The notes below the pieces were generated by a model. It was not told the DNA's origin. It made no database searches and saw nothing but the letters and a program-made list of their open reading frames with translations. A program made the translations under genes and the position numbers. Positions 1 to 6,415 of a DNA stretch of 11,691 nucleotides are shown here, one piece after another. This DNA is from an uncultured Clostridium sp. (GTDB taxonomy: Bacteria; Bacillota; Clostridia; Lachnospirales; Lachnospiraceae), in contig UPYT01000038.1 in assembly GCA_900538475.1 (NCBI GenBank), forward strand, positions 1-11,691, read 5' to 3'. The stretch's first letter is position 1. The number at the start of each line of letters is the position of its first letter.

Positions 1-112
1 TGTTGTCAGCAGCCCGTTTCACGGTCTGCGTGTAGTTCCTTGTAAACTGACCTAATTTAAAATAGAAAAAACAGGAAAACCGCAAATTTTGCCGGATTTT
101 GGAGAAAACTGC

Positions 113-141
113 TTGCAATCTGGGAAGCATAATGTTATATT
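113..141 (+). promoter_or_regulatory. typA promoter (extended -10)
   Basis: A -35 box TTGCAA (113-118) is followed after 17 nt by a -10 box TATATT (136-141). The -10 is preceded by TG at 133-134, giving an extended -10 element. The predicted transcription start is near 147-149. It points at typA, with an intrinsic terminator hairpin in between. Identified by eye only. Confidence 0.7.
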
Positions 142-164
142 AGTAAACTGTGAATGAGACCATG

Positions 165-198
165 AGCTAAGGATAATCAAAGGATCCTTAGCTTTTTT
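165..198 (+). terminator. Leader terminator / candidate attenuator of typA
   Basis: A perfect 10-bp stem (AGCTAAGGAT at 165-174 with ATCCTTAGCT at 184-193) encloses a 9-nt loop and runs into six T residues (193-198). It has the form of a rho-independent terminator, yet it lies downstream of the typA promoter and about 28 nt before the typA start codon. Transcripts from that promoter must read through it to reach typA, so it may be an attenuator. A two-codon frame, ATG AGC TAA (162-170), overlaps the 5' arm. It could alternatively terminate an upstream gene, but no such gene is visible in the first 112 nt. Confidence 0.7.
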
Positions 199-226
199 GA
201 AGAAAAAGAAAGAAGAGATTTGTATT

Positions 227-2059
227 ATGAAGATGAAGAGAGAAGACGTGAGAAATATCGCAATCATCGCCCATGTAGACCATGGTAAAACAACCATGGT
301 AGATGAGCTGTTAAAGCAGAGCGGTGTGTTCCGTGCCAACCAGGAGGTTGCAGATCGGGTGATGGATTCCAACGATATTGAGCGTGAGCGCGGTATCACC
401 ATTTTGTCAAAAAATACAGCTGTTTTCTATAAGGATAAGAAGATTAATATTATTGATACACCAGGACACGCAGATTTCGGCGGCGAGGTTGAGCGTGTGC
501 TGAAGATGGTAAACGGAGTTATTCTGGTTGTAGACGCTTATGAGGGTCCCATGCCTCAGACAAAATTTGTTCTGCAGAGAGCACTGGATCTGGACCTTTC
601 CGTTATTGTCTGCATCAATAAGATTGATCGTCCGGAAGCCAGACCCAATGAGGTTATTGATGAGGTTCTGGAGCTGTTTATGGATCTGGATGCATCGGAT
701 GAGCAGCTGGACTGCCCGTTTATTTTCGCATCTGCAAGAGCCGGCTTTGCCAAAAAAGAGCTGGAGGATCCAGAAGTGGATATGAGTCCGCTTTTTGAAA
801 CCATTGTGGATTATATTCCTGCACCAGAGGGAGATCCAGATGCAGACACTCAGATGCTGATCAGCACGATTGACTATAATGAGTATGTAGGACGTATCGG
901 TGTCGGAAAGATTGATAATGGTTCTCTGAAGGTAAACCAGGAATGTATGATTGTAAACCATCACGATCCGGATAAAAAGCGCAAGGTTAAAATCGGAAAG
1001 CTGTATCAGTTTGACGGTTTAAACCGGGTAGAGGTAACAGAGGCAACAGTAGGCGATATTGTTGCAGTATCCGGTATTACGGATCTTCATATTGGAGATA
1101 CCATCTGTTCCGTGGAAAATCCGGAATCCATTCCGTTCCAGAAGATTTCCGAGCCGACGATTGCCATGAACTTTATGGTAAATGACAGCCCCCTTGCAGG
1201 ACAGGAAGGTAAATTCGTTACTTCCAGACACATTCGTGAACGTCTGTTTAGGGAACTGAATACTGACGTCAGCCTGCGGGTAGAGGAGACAGAGTCTCCG
1301 GACTGCTTTAAGGTCTCCGGAAGAGGCGAGCTGCATCTGTCTGTTCTGATTGAGAATATGCGCCGCGAGGGCTTTGAATTTGCCGTCAGCAAGGCAGAGG
1401 TGCTTTATAAAACAAATGAGAGAAATCAGAAATTAGAGCCTATGGAGATTGCCTATATCGATGTTCCGGAGGAGTTTACCGGCGCTATTATTCAGAAGCT
1501 GACTTCCCGTAAGGGAGAGCTGCAGGGAATGAGTCCGGCAAACGGCGGCTATACCCGTCTGGAGTTTTCCATTCCTTCCAGAGGTCTGATTGGCTACCGC
1601 GGAGAGTTTATGACCGATACCAAGGGAAATGGTATTATGAACACCATTTTTGACGGCTACGGTCCTTACAAGGGAGATTTAAACTATAGAAAGACAGGTT
1701 CTCTGATTGCTTATGAAAGCGGCGAGACCATTACCTACGGTCTGTTTAATGCCCAGGAACGCGGCATTCTGTTTGTAGGACCGGGAGAAAAGGTTTACGG
1801 CGGTATGGTAATCGGACAGAATCCAAAGGCGGAGGATATTGAGGTAAATGTCTGCAAGACCAAGAAGCTGACCAACACCCGTTCCTCCAGCGCCGACGAG
1901 GCTCTGAAGCTGGTTCCCAAGAAGATTATGAGTCTGGAGCAGTGTCTGGAATTTATTGACACGGATGAGCTTCTGGAGGTAACTCCTACCAACCTGCGTA
2001 TCCGTAAGAAGATTCTGGATCCGACCATGCGCAAGAGAGCTGCAATGAAAAAAGCGTAA
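227..2059 (+). CDS. typA: Translational GTPase TypA/BipA
   Basis: A ribosome-binding GTPase of the EF-G/LepA class that acts in the cytoplasm on 70S ribosomes and large-subunit assembly, mostly under cold or other stress (family knowledge). At 610 aa it has the usual full length. The G motifs are intact: AHVDHGKT (residues 15-22), ERGITI (54-59), DTPGHADF (77-84), NKID (131-134) and SAR (169-171). EF-Tu-like domain II, EF-G-like domains III and V, and the TypA-specific C-terminal region follow, and the protein ends in a basic tail. I chose ATG 227 because GAAGAG (212-217) sits 9 nt upstream. An in-frame TTG at 197 is rejected because it lies in the T-tract of the leader terminator. Internal ATG 233 is possible. 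The gene is monocistronic, flanked by a leader terminator and a strong terminator. Confidence 0.97.
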   Translation: MKMKREDVRNIAIIAHVDHGKTTMVDELLKQSGVFRANQEVADRVMDSNDIERERGITILSKNTAVFYKDKKINIIDTPGHADFGGEVERVLKMVNGVILVVDAYEGPMPQTKFVLQRALDLDLSVIVCINKIDRPEARPNEVIDEVLELFMDLDASDEQLDCPFIFASARAGFAKKELEDPEVDMSPLFETIVDYIPAPEGDPDADTQMLISTIDYNEYVGRIGVGKIDNGSLKVNQECMIVNHHDPDKKRKVKIGKLYQFDGLNRVEVTEATVGDIVAVSGITDLHIGDTICSVENPESIPFQKISEPTIAMNFMVNDSPLAGQEGKFVTSRHIRERLFRELNTDVSLRVEETESPDCFKVSGRGELHLSVLIENMRREGFEFAVSKAEVLYKTNERNQKLEPMEIAYIDVPEEFTGAIIQKLTSRKGELQGMSPANGGYTRLEFSIPSRGLIGYRGEFMTDTKGNGIMNTIFDGYGPYKGDLNYRKTGSLIAYESGETITYGLFNAQERGILFVGPGEKVYGGMVIGQNPKAEDIEVNVCKTKKLTNTRSSSADEALKLVPKKIMSLEQCLEFIDTDELLEVTPTNLRIRKKILDPTMRKRAAMKKA

Positions 2060-2113
2060 TCAAAAGGCAGAAGTTTGCAGAAGACAGCCTGAATGAGAGG
2101 CCATATAGAAAAG

Positions 2114-2163
2114 AAAAAGTGCTGCAGAAGAAATCCGGAGGGATGAGGCTGCAGCACTTTTTT
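2114..2163 (+). terminator. Intrinsic terminator after typA
   Basis: AAAAAGTGCTGCAG (2114-2127) pairs perfectly with CTGCAGCACTTTTT (2149-2162) around a 21-nt loop, and the T-run extends to 2163. The A-run on the 5' side means it could also work in the opposite direction. It lies 55 nt past the typA stop codon. Confidence 0.9.
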
Positions 2164-2402
2164 GCTGCAGAAGGCGATTTTTCCTGACAAAAGTATTTCT
2201 CAAAAAGGAAAAATAAAGTCTGAACGGGACAGAAAATTTGTCAGATGACCACCTTTTCTGGAAAATAATCGGGGAGCAGGAGGGAAAACAGGGAGAACTG
2301 TCAAAATAAGACGATCAGATCTTTACATAAGAGTACTTTCCCTTTCATAAATATACTATTGGCAGAAAGCTAAAATGTAAAAAATGAGGAGAGAGAAGTA
2401 CT
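2164..2402 (+). promoter_or_regulatory. Non-coding leader region of the ssb-like gene
   Basis: No coding frame here resembles a protein. The best promoter candidate is TTTACA (2322-2327) with CATAAA (2346-2351) at 18-nt spacing. A better-looking -10, TATACT (2352-2357), lacks a correctly spaced -35. A promoter must lie here because the preceding terminator isolates the next gene, but I cannot place it firmly. Confidence 0.35.
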
Positions 2403-3047
2403 ATGTCAGAAAAAGTAATTGAAAACAACAAGGTAAGTGTGATTGGAGAAATTATTTCCGGATTCACCTTCAGCCATGAGGTCTTTGGAGAGGGATTTTA
2501 TATGGTGGATGTAGCGGTGAACCGGCTCAGTGAAAATGCAGATATTATTCCGCTGATGATATCAGAGCGCCTGCTGAATGTGCGGGAGGATTACCGGGGC
2601 TGTACCGTGGAGGCAATCGGACAGTTTCGTTCCTATAATCGTCATGAAGGCATAAGAAACCGTCTGGTTCTGTCTGTATTTGTCCGTGAAATTCATTTTA
2701 TGGAGGAGTTTACAGATTATACAAAAACAAACCAGATTTTTCTGGACGGCTACATATGTAAGACGCCAATTTATCGAAAAACGCCGTTGGGAAGAGAAAT
2801 TGCAGATCTTCTGCTTGCGGTAAACCGTCCTTATGGAAAATCTGATTACATACCCTGCATTGCCTGGGGAAGAAATGCAAGATTTGCTTCCGGTTTTGAG
2901 GTGGGAACACGGGTTCGCATCTGGGGCCGGGTTCAGAGCCGGGAATATACGAAAAAACTCAGTGAAACCCAGTGTGAAAAGCGAGTGGCTTACGAAGTAT
3001 CCATAAGCAAGCTGGAATGCACCGATGTGGAAGAATCGATGCAATAG
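2403..3047 (+). CDS. Tandem OB-fold single-stranded DNA-binding protein-like
   Basis: A 214-aa protein that I read as two OB-fold units. Residues about 7-98 form a divergent first unit. Residues about 108-205 form a second that looks like the SSB/PriB family, with a 'hLDGYI' opening strand, a TPLGREIADLLLAV segment, then IPCIAWGRNA and VRIWGRVQSREY. Proteins like this are annotated as SSB in Lachnospiraceae. The C-terminus (TDVEESMQ) lacks the acidic DDDIPF-type tip that recruits partners in canonical SSB, so it is probably an accessory ssDNA-binding protein rather than the replicative one (inference). The start at ATG 2403 follows a GAGGAGAGAG purine stretch about 10 nt upstream. The promoter of the next gene begins 3 nt after this stop codon. 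Confidence 0.75.
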   Translation: MSEKVIENNKVSVIGEIISGFTFSHEVFGEGFYMVDVAVNRLSENADIIPLMISERLLNVREDYRGCTVEAIGQFRSYNRHEGIRNRLVLSVFVREIHFMEEFTDYTKTNQIFLDGYICKTPIYRKTPLGREIADLLLAVNRPYGKSDYIPCIAWGRNARFASGFEVGTRVRIWGRVQSREYTKKLSETQCEKRVAYEVSISKLECTDVEESMQ

Positions 3048-3049
3048 AC

Positions 3050-3078
3050 TTGCAAAAAAGAGGGGAATGTGGTAATAT
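3050..3078 (+). promoter_or_regulatory. Promoter of the cobO-like gene
   Basis: TTGCAA (3050-3055) and TAATAT (3073-3078) are separated by 17 nt, starting 3 nt after the ssb-like stop codon. The predicted start near 3085 leaves a leader of about 50 nt. The same -35 hexamer and spacing occur before typA and hflK. Confidence 0.65.
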
Positions 3079-3134
3079 ATCCAAGCTATACATAGACAGA
3101 CCAGTTCAGATAAATATGAATGAGGTGCAGAAAG

Positions 3135-3623
3135 ATGAACACAGGAAGAATCGAGGTAATCTGCGGAAGCGATGGTTCAGGGAAGACTGCTATGGCTTTT
3201 GGAAAGGCACTTTATGCTTTGAGTCAGCAGAAGCAGGTGATTGTGATTCAGTTTTTAAAAGGCTGCGGCAAACGGCAGGACAGCCTGGACATTTTCAAAC
3301 GTCTGGAACCGGAACTGAAGGTATTCCGTTTTGAAAAGTCCGATCATTATTATGAGAGTCTGACTCCGGATGAGAAGGAAGAGGAGTGCTGCAATATCAA
3401 AAACGGACTGAATTATGCCAGAAAGGTTTTGACAACCGGCGAGTGTGATTTGCTGATTCTCGATGAGGCTCTGGGCCTGGTGGATCAGGGAATTGTTACT
3501 GCAGAGGAGCTTCTGTCCATGACGGACTGCCGGGATGAGGCAGATGTGATTTTGACAGGAAAGGTGCTTCCCCCGGAGATTCAGGAAGCGGCAGACAAGA
3601 TTGAGCAGGCTGTCGTTCTGTGA
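3135..3623 (+). CDS. P-loop protein of the CobA/CobO/BtuR corrinoid adenosyltransferase family
   Basis: A 162-aa single-domain P-loop protein. The fold matches ATP:cob(I)alamin adenosyltransferases, which transfer the 5'-deoxyadenosyl group of ATP to the cobalt of corrinoids. Visible elements are the P-loop GSDGSGKT (11-18), a strand ending in QFLKG (39-43), Walker B LLILDE (106-111) and the family signature VILTGK (138-143) followed by PPEIQEAAD. The P-loop departs from the usual G(D/N)GKGKT by having Ser for the first Lys, and the protein is shorter than typical members (about 170-200 aa). There are no cobalamin genes around it, so the substrate is uncertain. ATG 3135 was chosen because GAGGTG (3122-3127) lies 7 nt upstream; the in-frame ATG at 3120 has no such site. 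Confidence 0.72.
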   Translation: MNTGRIEVICGSDGSGKTAMAFGKALYALSQQKQVIVIQFLKGCGKRQDSLDIFKRLEPELKVFRFEKSDHYYESLTPDEKEEECCNIKNGLNYARKVLTTGECDLLILDEALGLVDQGIVTAEELLSMTDCRDEADVILTGKVLPPEIQEAADKIEQAVVL

Positions 3624-3724
3624 ACCCCTGAAAGATTTTTCTGCAGCACTGCTGCAAAATCAGATCTGAAAGAAAGAAGAATTCCACGTGAATAAGGGGA
3701 TAAGAAAAGTATTGAAAAAAGTAC

Positions 3725-3753
3725 TTGCTTTCCTTGCGGGATTCTATTATGAT
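3725..3753 (+). promoter_or_regulatory. Promoter of the ZTP riboswitch-purO-purH unit
   Basis: TTGCTT (3725-3730) and TATGAT (3748-3753) are spaced 17 nt apart. The predicted start near 3759-3760 coincides with the beginning of the riboswitch aptamer, which supports the assignment. Confidence 0.6.
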
Positions 3754-3759
3754 TAAAGG

Positions 3760-3870
3760 TAGTGACGTGCGACTGGCGGATAAGTGGGGAACCACAGGGG
3801 AGCACGTATCATTTTGTCAGAGAAATGCGCAGAGGCGCATTTTGAGAATAGACATGCCGACCGCCTGGGC
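3760..3870 (+). promoter_or_regulatory. ZTP/ZMP riboswitch (pfl motif) aptamer
   Basis: The conserved pfl blocks are present in order: GACTGGCGG (3771-3779), CCACAGGGGAGCACG (3792-3806) and CCGCCTGGGC (3861-3870). P1 is ACGTGC (3765-3770) with GCACGT (3802-3807). P2 is GTGG (3784-3787) with CCAC (3792-3795), capped by a GGAA tetraloop. GGCGG (3775-3779) can pair with CCGCC (3861-3865) as the long-range pseudoknot. The variable linker carries a 7-bp hairpin (3824-3830 with 3835-3841). This class binds ZMP/ZTP (AICAR nucleotides) and activates purine and folate genes. Its position before the gene pair that consumes ZMP fits exactly. No gene lies in this stretch between the cobO-like gene and purO. 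Confidence 0.93.
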
Positions 3871-3904
3871 GCCATATTTTTTGTGGTACCCAGGCGGTTT
3901 TTTT
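3860..3904 (+). terminator. Riboswitch expression-platform terminator
   Basis: ACCGCCTGGG (3860-3869) pairs perfectly with CCCAGGCGGT (3889-3898), and seven T residues follow (3898-3904). An inner CCA/TGG pairing (3872-3874 with 3884-3886) extends the stem. The 5' arm is the same CCGCC segment the aptamer needs for its pseudoknot. Terminator and ligand-bound aptamer are therefore mutually exclusive, predicting an ON switch when ZMP/ZTP is high. Confidence 0.9.
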
Positions 3905-4032
3905 CTTTTACAGGAAATTGTGTCCTATGAAAGAAAAACGTTCCGCATCCTCTTTGGTTTTATGGGAAAGAACCACAAAATGACATGAATCGGAAGAAAA
4001 AGGGAAAGCCCTTTGCAGAAAGGAGAAAAGAG

Positions 4033-4746
4033 ATGAACAAATTATCTCTGGAACAGGAACTGAAAAACAATGCTTATCCGGGAAGAGGAATTATTATCGG
4101 AAAAACTCCGGACGGAAAAAAGGCAGTTACGGCTTATTTTATTATGGGCAGAAGTGAAAACAGCCGTAACAGGGTGTTTGTAAAGGAAGGAGAGGGAATC
4201 CGCACAGAGGCCTTTGATCCGGCCAAGTTAGAGGATCCCAGCCTGATTATTTATGCACCGGTTCGTGTACTGGGCAATAAAACTATTGTAACCAATGGCG
4301 ATCAGACAGATACGATTTATGAGGGAATGGATCGGCAGATGACCTTTGAGCAGTCTCTGCGGAGCCGTGAGTTTGAGCCGGATGCTCCAAACTACACCCC
4401 ACGGATTTCCGGTATCCTGCATATTGAGAATGGAACCTATAATTATGCCATGTCTATTTTAAAGAGCAATCACGGAGATCCTTCCTCATGCAGACGATAT
4501 ACCTTTGCTTATGAAAATCCGGCAGCAGGAGAAGGCCATTTTATCCATACCTATATGCACGACGGCAATCCCCTGCCCAGCTTTGAGGGAGAACCCAAGC
4601 TGGTAGAGATGATGGACGATATGGATGGATTTACAGAGATGCTGTGGAACAGCCTGAATCCAGACAACAAGGTTTCCCTGTTTGTACGCTATCTGAACAT
4701 TGCAGACGGTACTTACGAAACAAGAATTGTCAACAAAAACAAATAG
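4033..4746 (+). CDS. purO: IMP cyclohydrolase, PurO type
   Basis: Catalyses the last step of purine synthesis, ring closure of FAICAR to IMP, in the cytoplasm. The 237-aa protein belongs to the IMP_cyclohyd family, recognised from the N-terminal NNAYPGRGIIIGKTPDGKKA segment (12-31) followed by VTAYFIMGRSENSRNRVF (32-49), where the GRS..SRNR stretch is typical. This is not the MGS-like cyclohydrolase domain found at the N-terminus of bifunctional PurH. ATG 4033 is preceded by AGGAG (4021-4025) at 7 nt. The in-frame ATG at 3985 would add a lysine-rich leader with no Shine-Dalgarno site. It sits directly downstream of the ZTP riboswitch and 155 nt before the formyltransferase gene that makes its substrate. 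Confidence 0.9.
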   Translation: MNKLSLEQELKNNAYPGRGIIIGKTPDGKKAVTAYFIMGRSENSRNRVFVKEGEGIRTEAFDPAKLEDPSLIIYAPVRVLGNKTIVTNGDQTDTIYEGMDRQMTFEQSLRSREFEPDAPNYTPRISGILHIENGTYNYAMSILKSNHGDPSSCRRYTFAYENPAAGEGHFIHTYMHDGNPLPSFEGEPKLVEMMDDMDGFTEMLWNSLNPDNKVSLFVRYLNIADGTYETRIVNKNK

Positions 4747-4806
4747 GAAGATTCCACGCCCGATGCTTTTTGTCCAGTGTAGCGGGCAAGAAGCTGCATG
4801 GCTGAA

Positions 4807-4815
4807 TGTTATATT
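4807..4815 (+). promoter_or_regulatory. Possible internal extended -10 element before purH
   Basis: TGTTATATT (4807-4815) in the purO-purH gap matches the extended -10 of the typA promoter, sharing the 11-mer AATGTTATATT. There is no good -35 box 17 nt upstream. It could give purH some riboswitch-independent expression. No terminator lies in the 155-nt gap, so readthrough from purO is expected. Confidence 0.25.
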
Positions 4816-4901
4816 CTGACAGGAACGAGCGGAACAGAAGCCAGGGAAAGGAATACAGGAAAAAGTGGAAAATATAGTGAAACCAGAAAAGGAGAAGAAC
4901 A

Positions 4902-6080
4902 ATGAATGAAATGGAATTAAAATACGGCTGTAACCCCAATCAGAAGCCGGCTCGGGTTTTCATGAAGGATGGAGGAGAGCTTCCCTTCCGGGTGTTAAGC
5001 GGACGTCCCGGTTACATTAATCTTCTGGATGCATTTAATGGCTGGCAGCTGGTCAGAGAGTTAAAAAAGGCAACCGGTCTTCCGGCAGCTACCTCCTTTA
5101 AACATGTTTCCCCTGCAGGCGCGGCTGTAGGTCTGCCTCTGGATGAGACGATGAGAAAAATTTACTGGGTTGATGATATGGGAGAGCTGTCTCCCCTGGC
5201 AAGTGCATATGCAAGAGCCAGAGGCGCAGACAGAATGTCTTCTTTCGGTGACTTTATTTCCCTTTCTGACGTGTGTGACGCTGATACAGCGCGTCTGATT
5301 AAGCGCGAGGTTTCTGACGGCGTGATTGCTCCGGGATATGAGCCGGAGGCGCTGGAAATTCTGAGATCCAAGAAAAACGGAAATTACTGTGTCATTGAAA
5401 TCGATGAAAACTATGAGCCGGATCCCATTGAGTGTAAGCAGGTATTTGGCGTAATTTTTGAGCAGGGAAGAAATAACCTGGATATCAATAAAGAGATGCT
5501 TGCTAATGTGGTGACTGACAATAAGGAGATTCCGGATCTGGCAAAGATTGACCTGATTATTTCTCTGATTACCTTAAAATACACTCAGTCCAATTCTGTA
5601 TGCTATGCAAAAGGCGGACAGGCTATCGGTATTGGAGCAGGACAGCAATCCCGAGTACACTGCACCAGACTGGCAGGGCAGAAGGCAGACAACTGGTATC
5701 TGCGTCAGGCACCTCAGGTGCTGAATCTGCAGTTTGTAGACGGCATTAAGCGGGCGGACAGAGACAATGCGATTGACGTATATATCGGTGATGAATACAT
5801 GGATGTTCTGGCTGACGGCGTATGGGAAAAGACCTTCAAGGTGAAGCCGCCGGTATTTACGAAAGAAGAGAAGCGCGCATGGTTAGATGGTATGACCGAG
5901 GTTGCTTTAGGCTCCGATGCATTCTTCCCATTTGGAGATAACATCGAGCGTGCCCATAAGAGCGGCGTAAAATATATTGCTCAGCCGGGCGGTTCTGTGC
6001 GGGATGACAATGTCATTGAAACCTGCAATAAATATGGAATTGCTATGGCATTTACTGGAATCCGTCTATTCCATCACTAA
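4902..6080 (+). CDS. purH: AICAR transformylase (stand-alone PurH formyltransferase)
   Basis: Transfers the formyl group of 10-formyl-tetrahydrofolate to AICAR (ZMP) to give FAICAR, the substrate of the preceding PurO. The 392-aa protein consists only of the AICARFT part of PurH; the N-terminal cyclohydrolase domain of the roughly 520-aa bifunctional enzyme is absent. Visible signatures are LKYGCNPNQ near the start (6-14), SFKHVSPAG with the catalytic-type Lys67-His68, SAYARARGADRMSSFGDF, and KGGQAIGIGAGQQSR (237-251). ATG 4902 has AAGGAG (4889-4894) 7 nt upstream. It is probably co-transcribed with purO under the ZTP riboswitch, so substrate accumulation would induce the enzyme. A long hairpin follows the gene. 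Confidence 0.93.
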   Translation: MNEMELKYGCNPNQKPARVFMKDGGELPFRVLSGRPGYINLLDAFNGWQLVRELKKATGLPAATSFKHVSPAGAAVGLPLDETMRKIYWVDDMGELSPLASAYARARGADRMSSFGDFISLSDVCDADTARLIKREVSDGVIAPGYEPEALEILRSKKNGNYCVIEIDENYEPDPIECKQVFGVIFEQGRNNLDINKEMLANVVTDNKEIPDLAKIDLIISLITLKYTQSNSVCYAKGGQAIGIGAGQQSRVHCTRLAGQKADNWYLRQAPQVLNLQFVDGIKRADRDNAIDVYIGDEYMDVLADGVWEKTFKVKPPVFTKEEKRAWLDGMTEVALGSDAFFPFGDNIERAHKSGVKYIAQPGGSVRDDNVIETCNKYGIAMAFTGIRLFHH

Positions 6081-6127
6081 TCGAAGGAGTGTCCCCATAT
6101 CTAAAAAAGGGACAGGACTGTTACAAA

Positions 6128-6175
6128 AAAGGAGCAGAGCTGAGGCAGAAACTGGCTGTCAGCTTCTGCTCCTTT
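6128..6175 (+). terminator. Probable terminator after purH
   Basis: AAAGGAGCAGAGCTGA (6128-6143) pairs with TCAGCTTCTGCTCCTTT (6159-6175), leaving one bulged T. The loop contains a nested CAG/CTG pairing (6146-6148 with 6152-6154). Only three T residues follow, so it may be a weak terminator or a 3'-end stabilising hairpin. It lies in the 335-nt gap between purH and hflK, which otherwise holds only the hflK promoter and a short 6-bp inverted repeat (6090-6095/6109-6114). Confidence 0.6.
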
Positions 6176-6309
6176 GCAGATCAGAGGAGGAACAGGGCTT
6201 TGATTGCTGTTAGACATATCTGCGATTTTGAAAAAAGGGGAGGAAAATAGGCAGAAATATCTTAAATATTCATAAAGATATTAAAAGTGTATAAAGACCG
6301 GCAATTAGA

Positions 6310-6338
6310 TTGCAATTTATCTGAAAAAAAGATAAAAT
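6310..6338 (+). promoter_or_regulatory. hflKC promoter
   Basis: TTGCAA (6310-6315) and TAAAAT (6333-6338) are separated by 17 nt. The predicted start near 6345 leaves a leader of about 70 nt before hflK. Confidence 0.65.
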
Positions 6339-6415
6339 GAGTTATATCCGCATTTCATCAGAGAGGATATTCTGGAGAATTGGACGGGAAATACACAGGA
6401 GAGGATGGGGAAAGC

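Noticed and set aside
1..54. Possible 3' end of an upstream gene, with a frame ending at TAA 52-54
   Set aside because: Only 17 codons are visible, with no recognisable sequence, and other frames are equally short.
197..226. TTG at 197 as a start for typA, adding 10 lysine-rich residues
   Set aside because: The TTG is in the T-run of the leader terminator and has no ribosome binding site, while ATG 227 has one and matches TypA family N-termini.
3634..3661. Hairpin after the cobO-like gene (GCAGC/GCTGC with T/A flanks) as a terminator
   Set aside because: The core is only 5 bp, the flanks need bulges, and no T-run follows.
6090..6114. TGTCCC/GGGACA inverted repeat after purH as a regulatory site
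   Set aside because: It is a single 6-bp palindromic pair with a 13-nt loop and no T-tract, easily chance.
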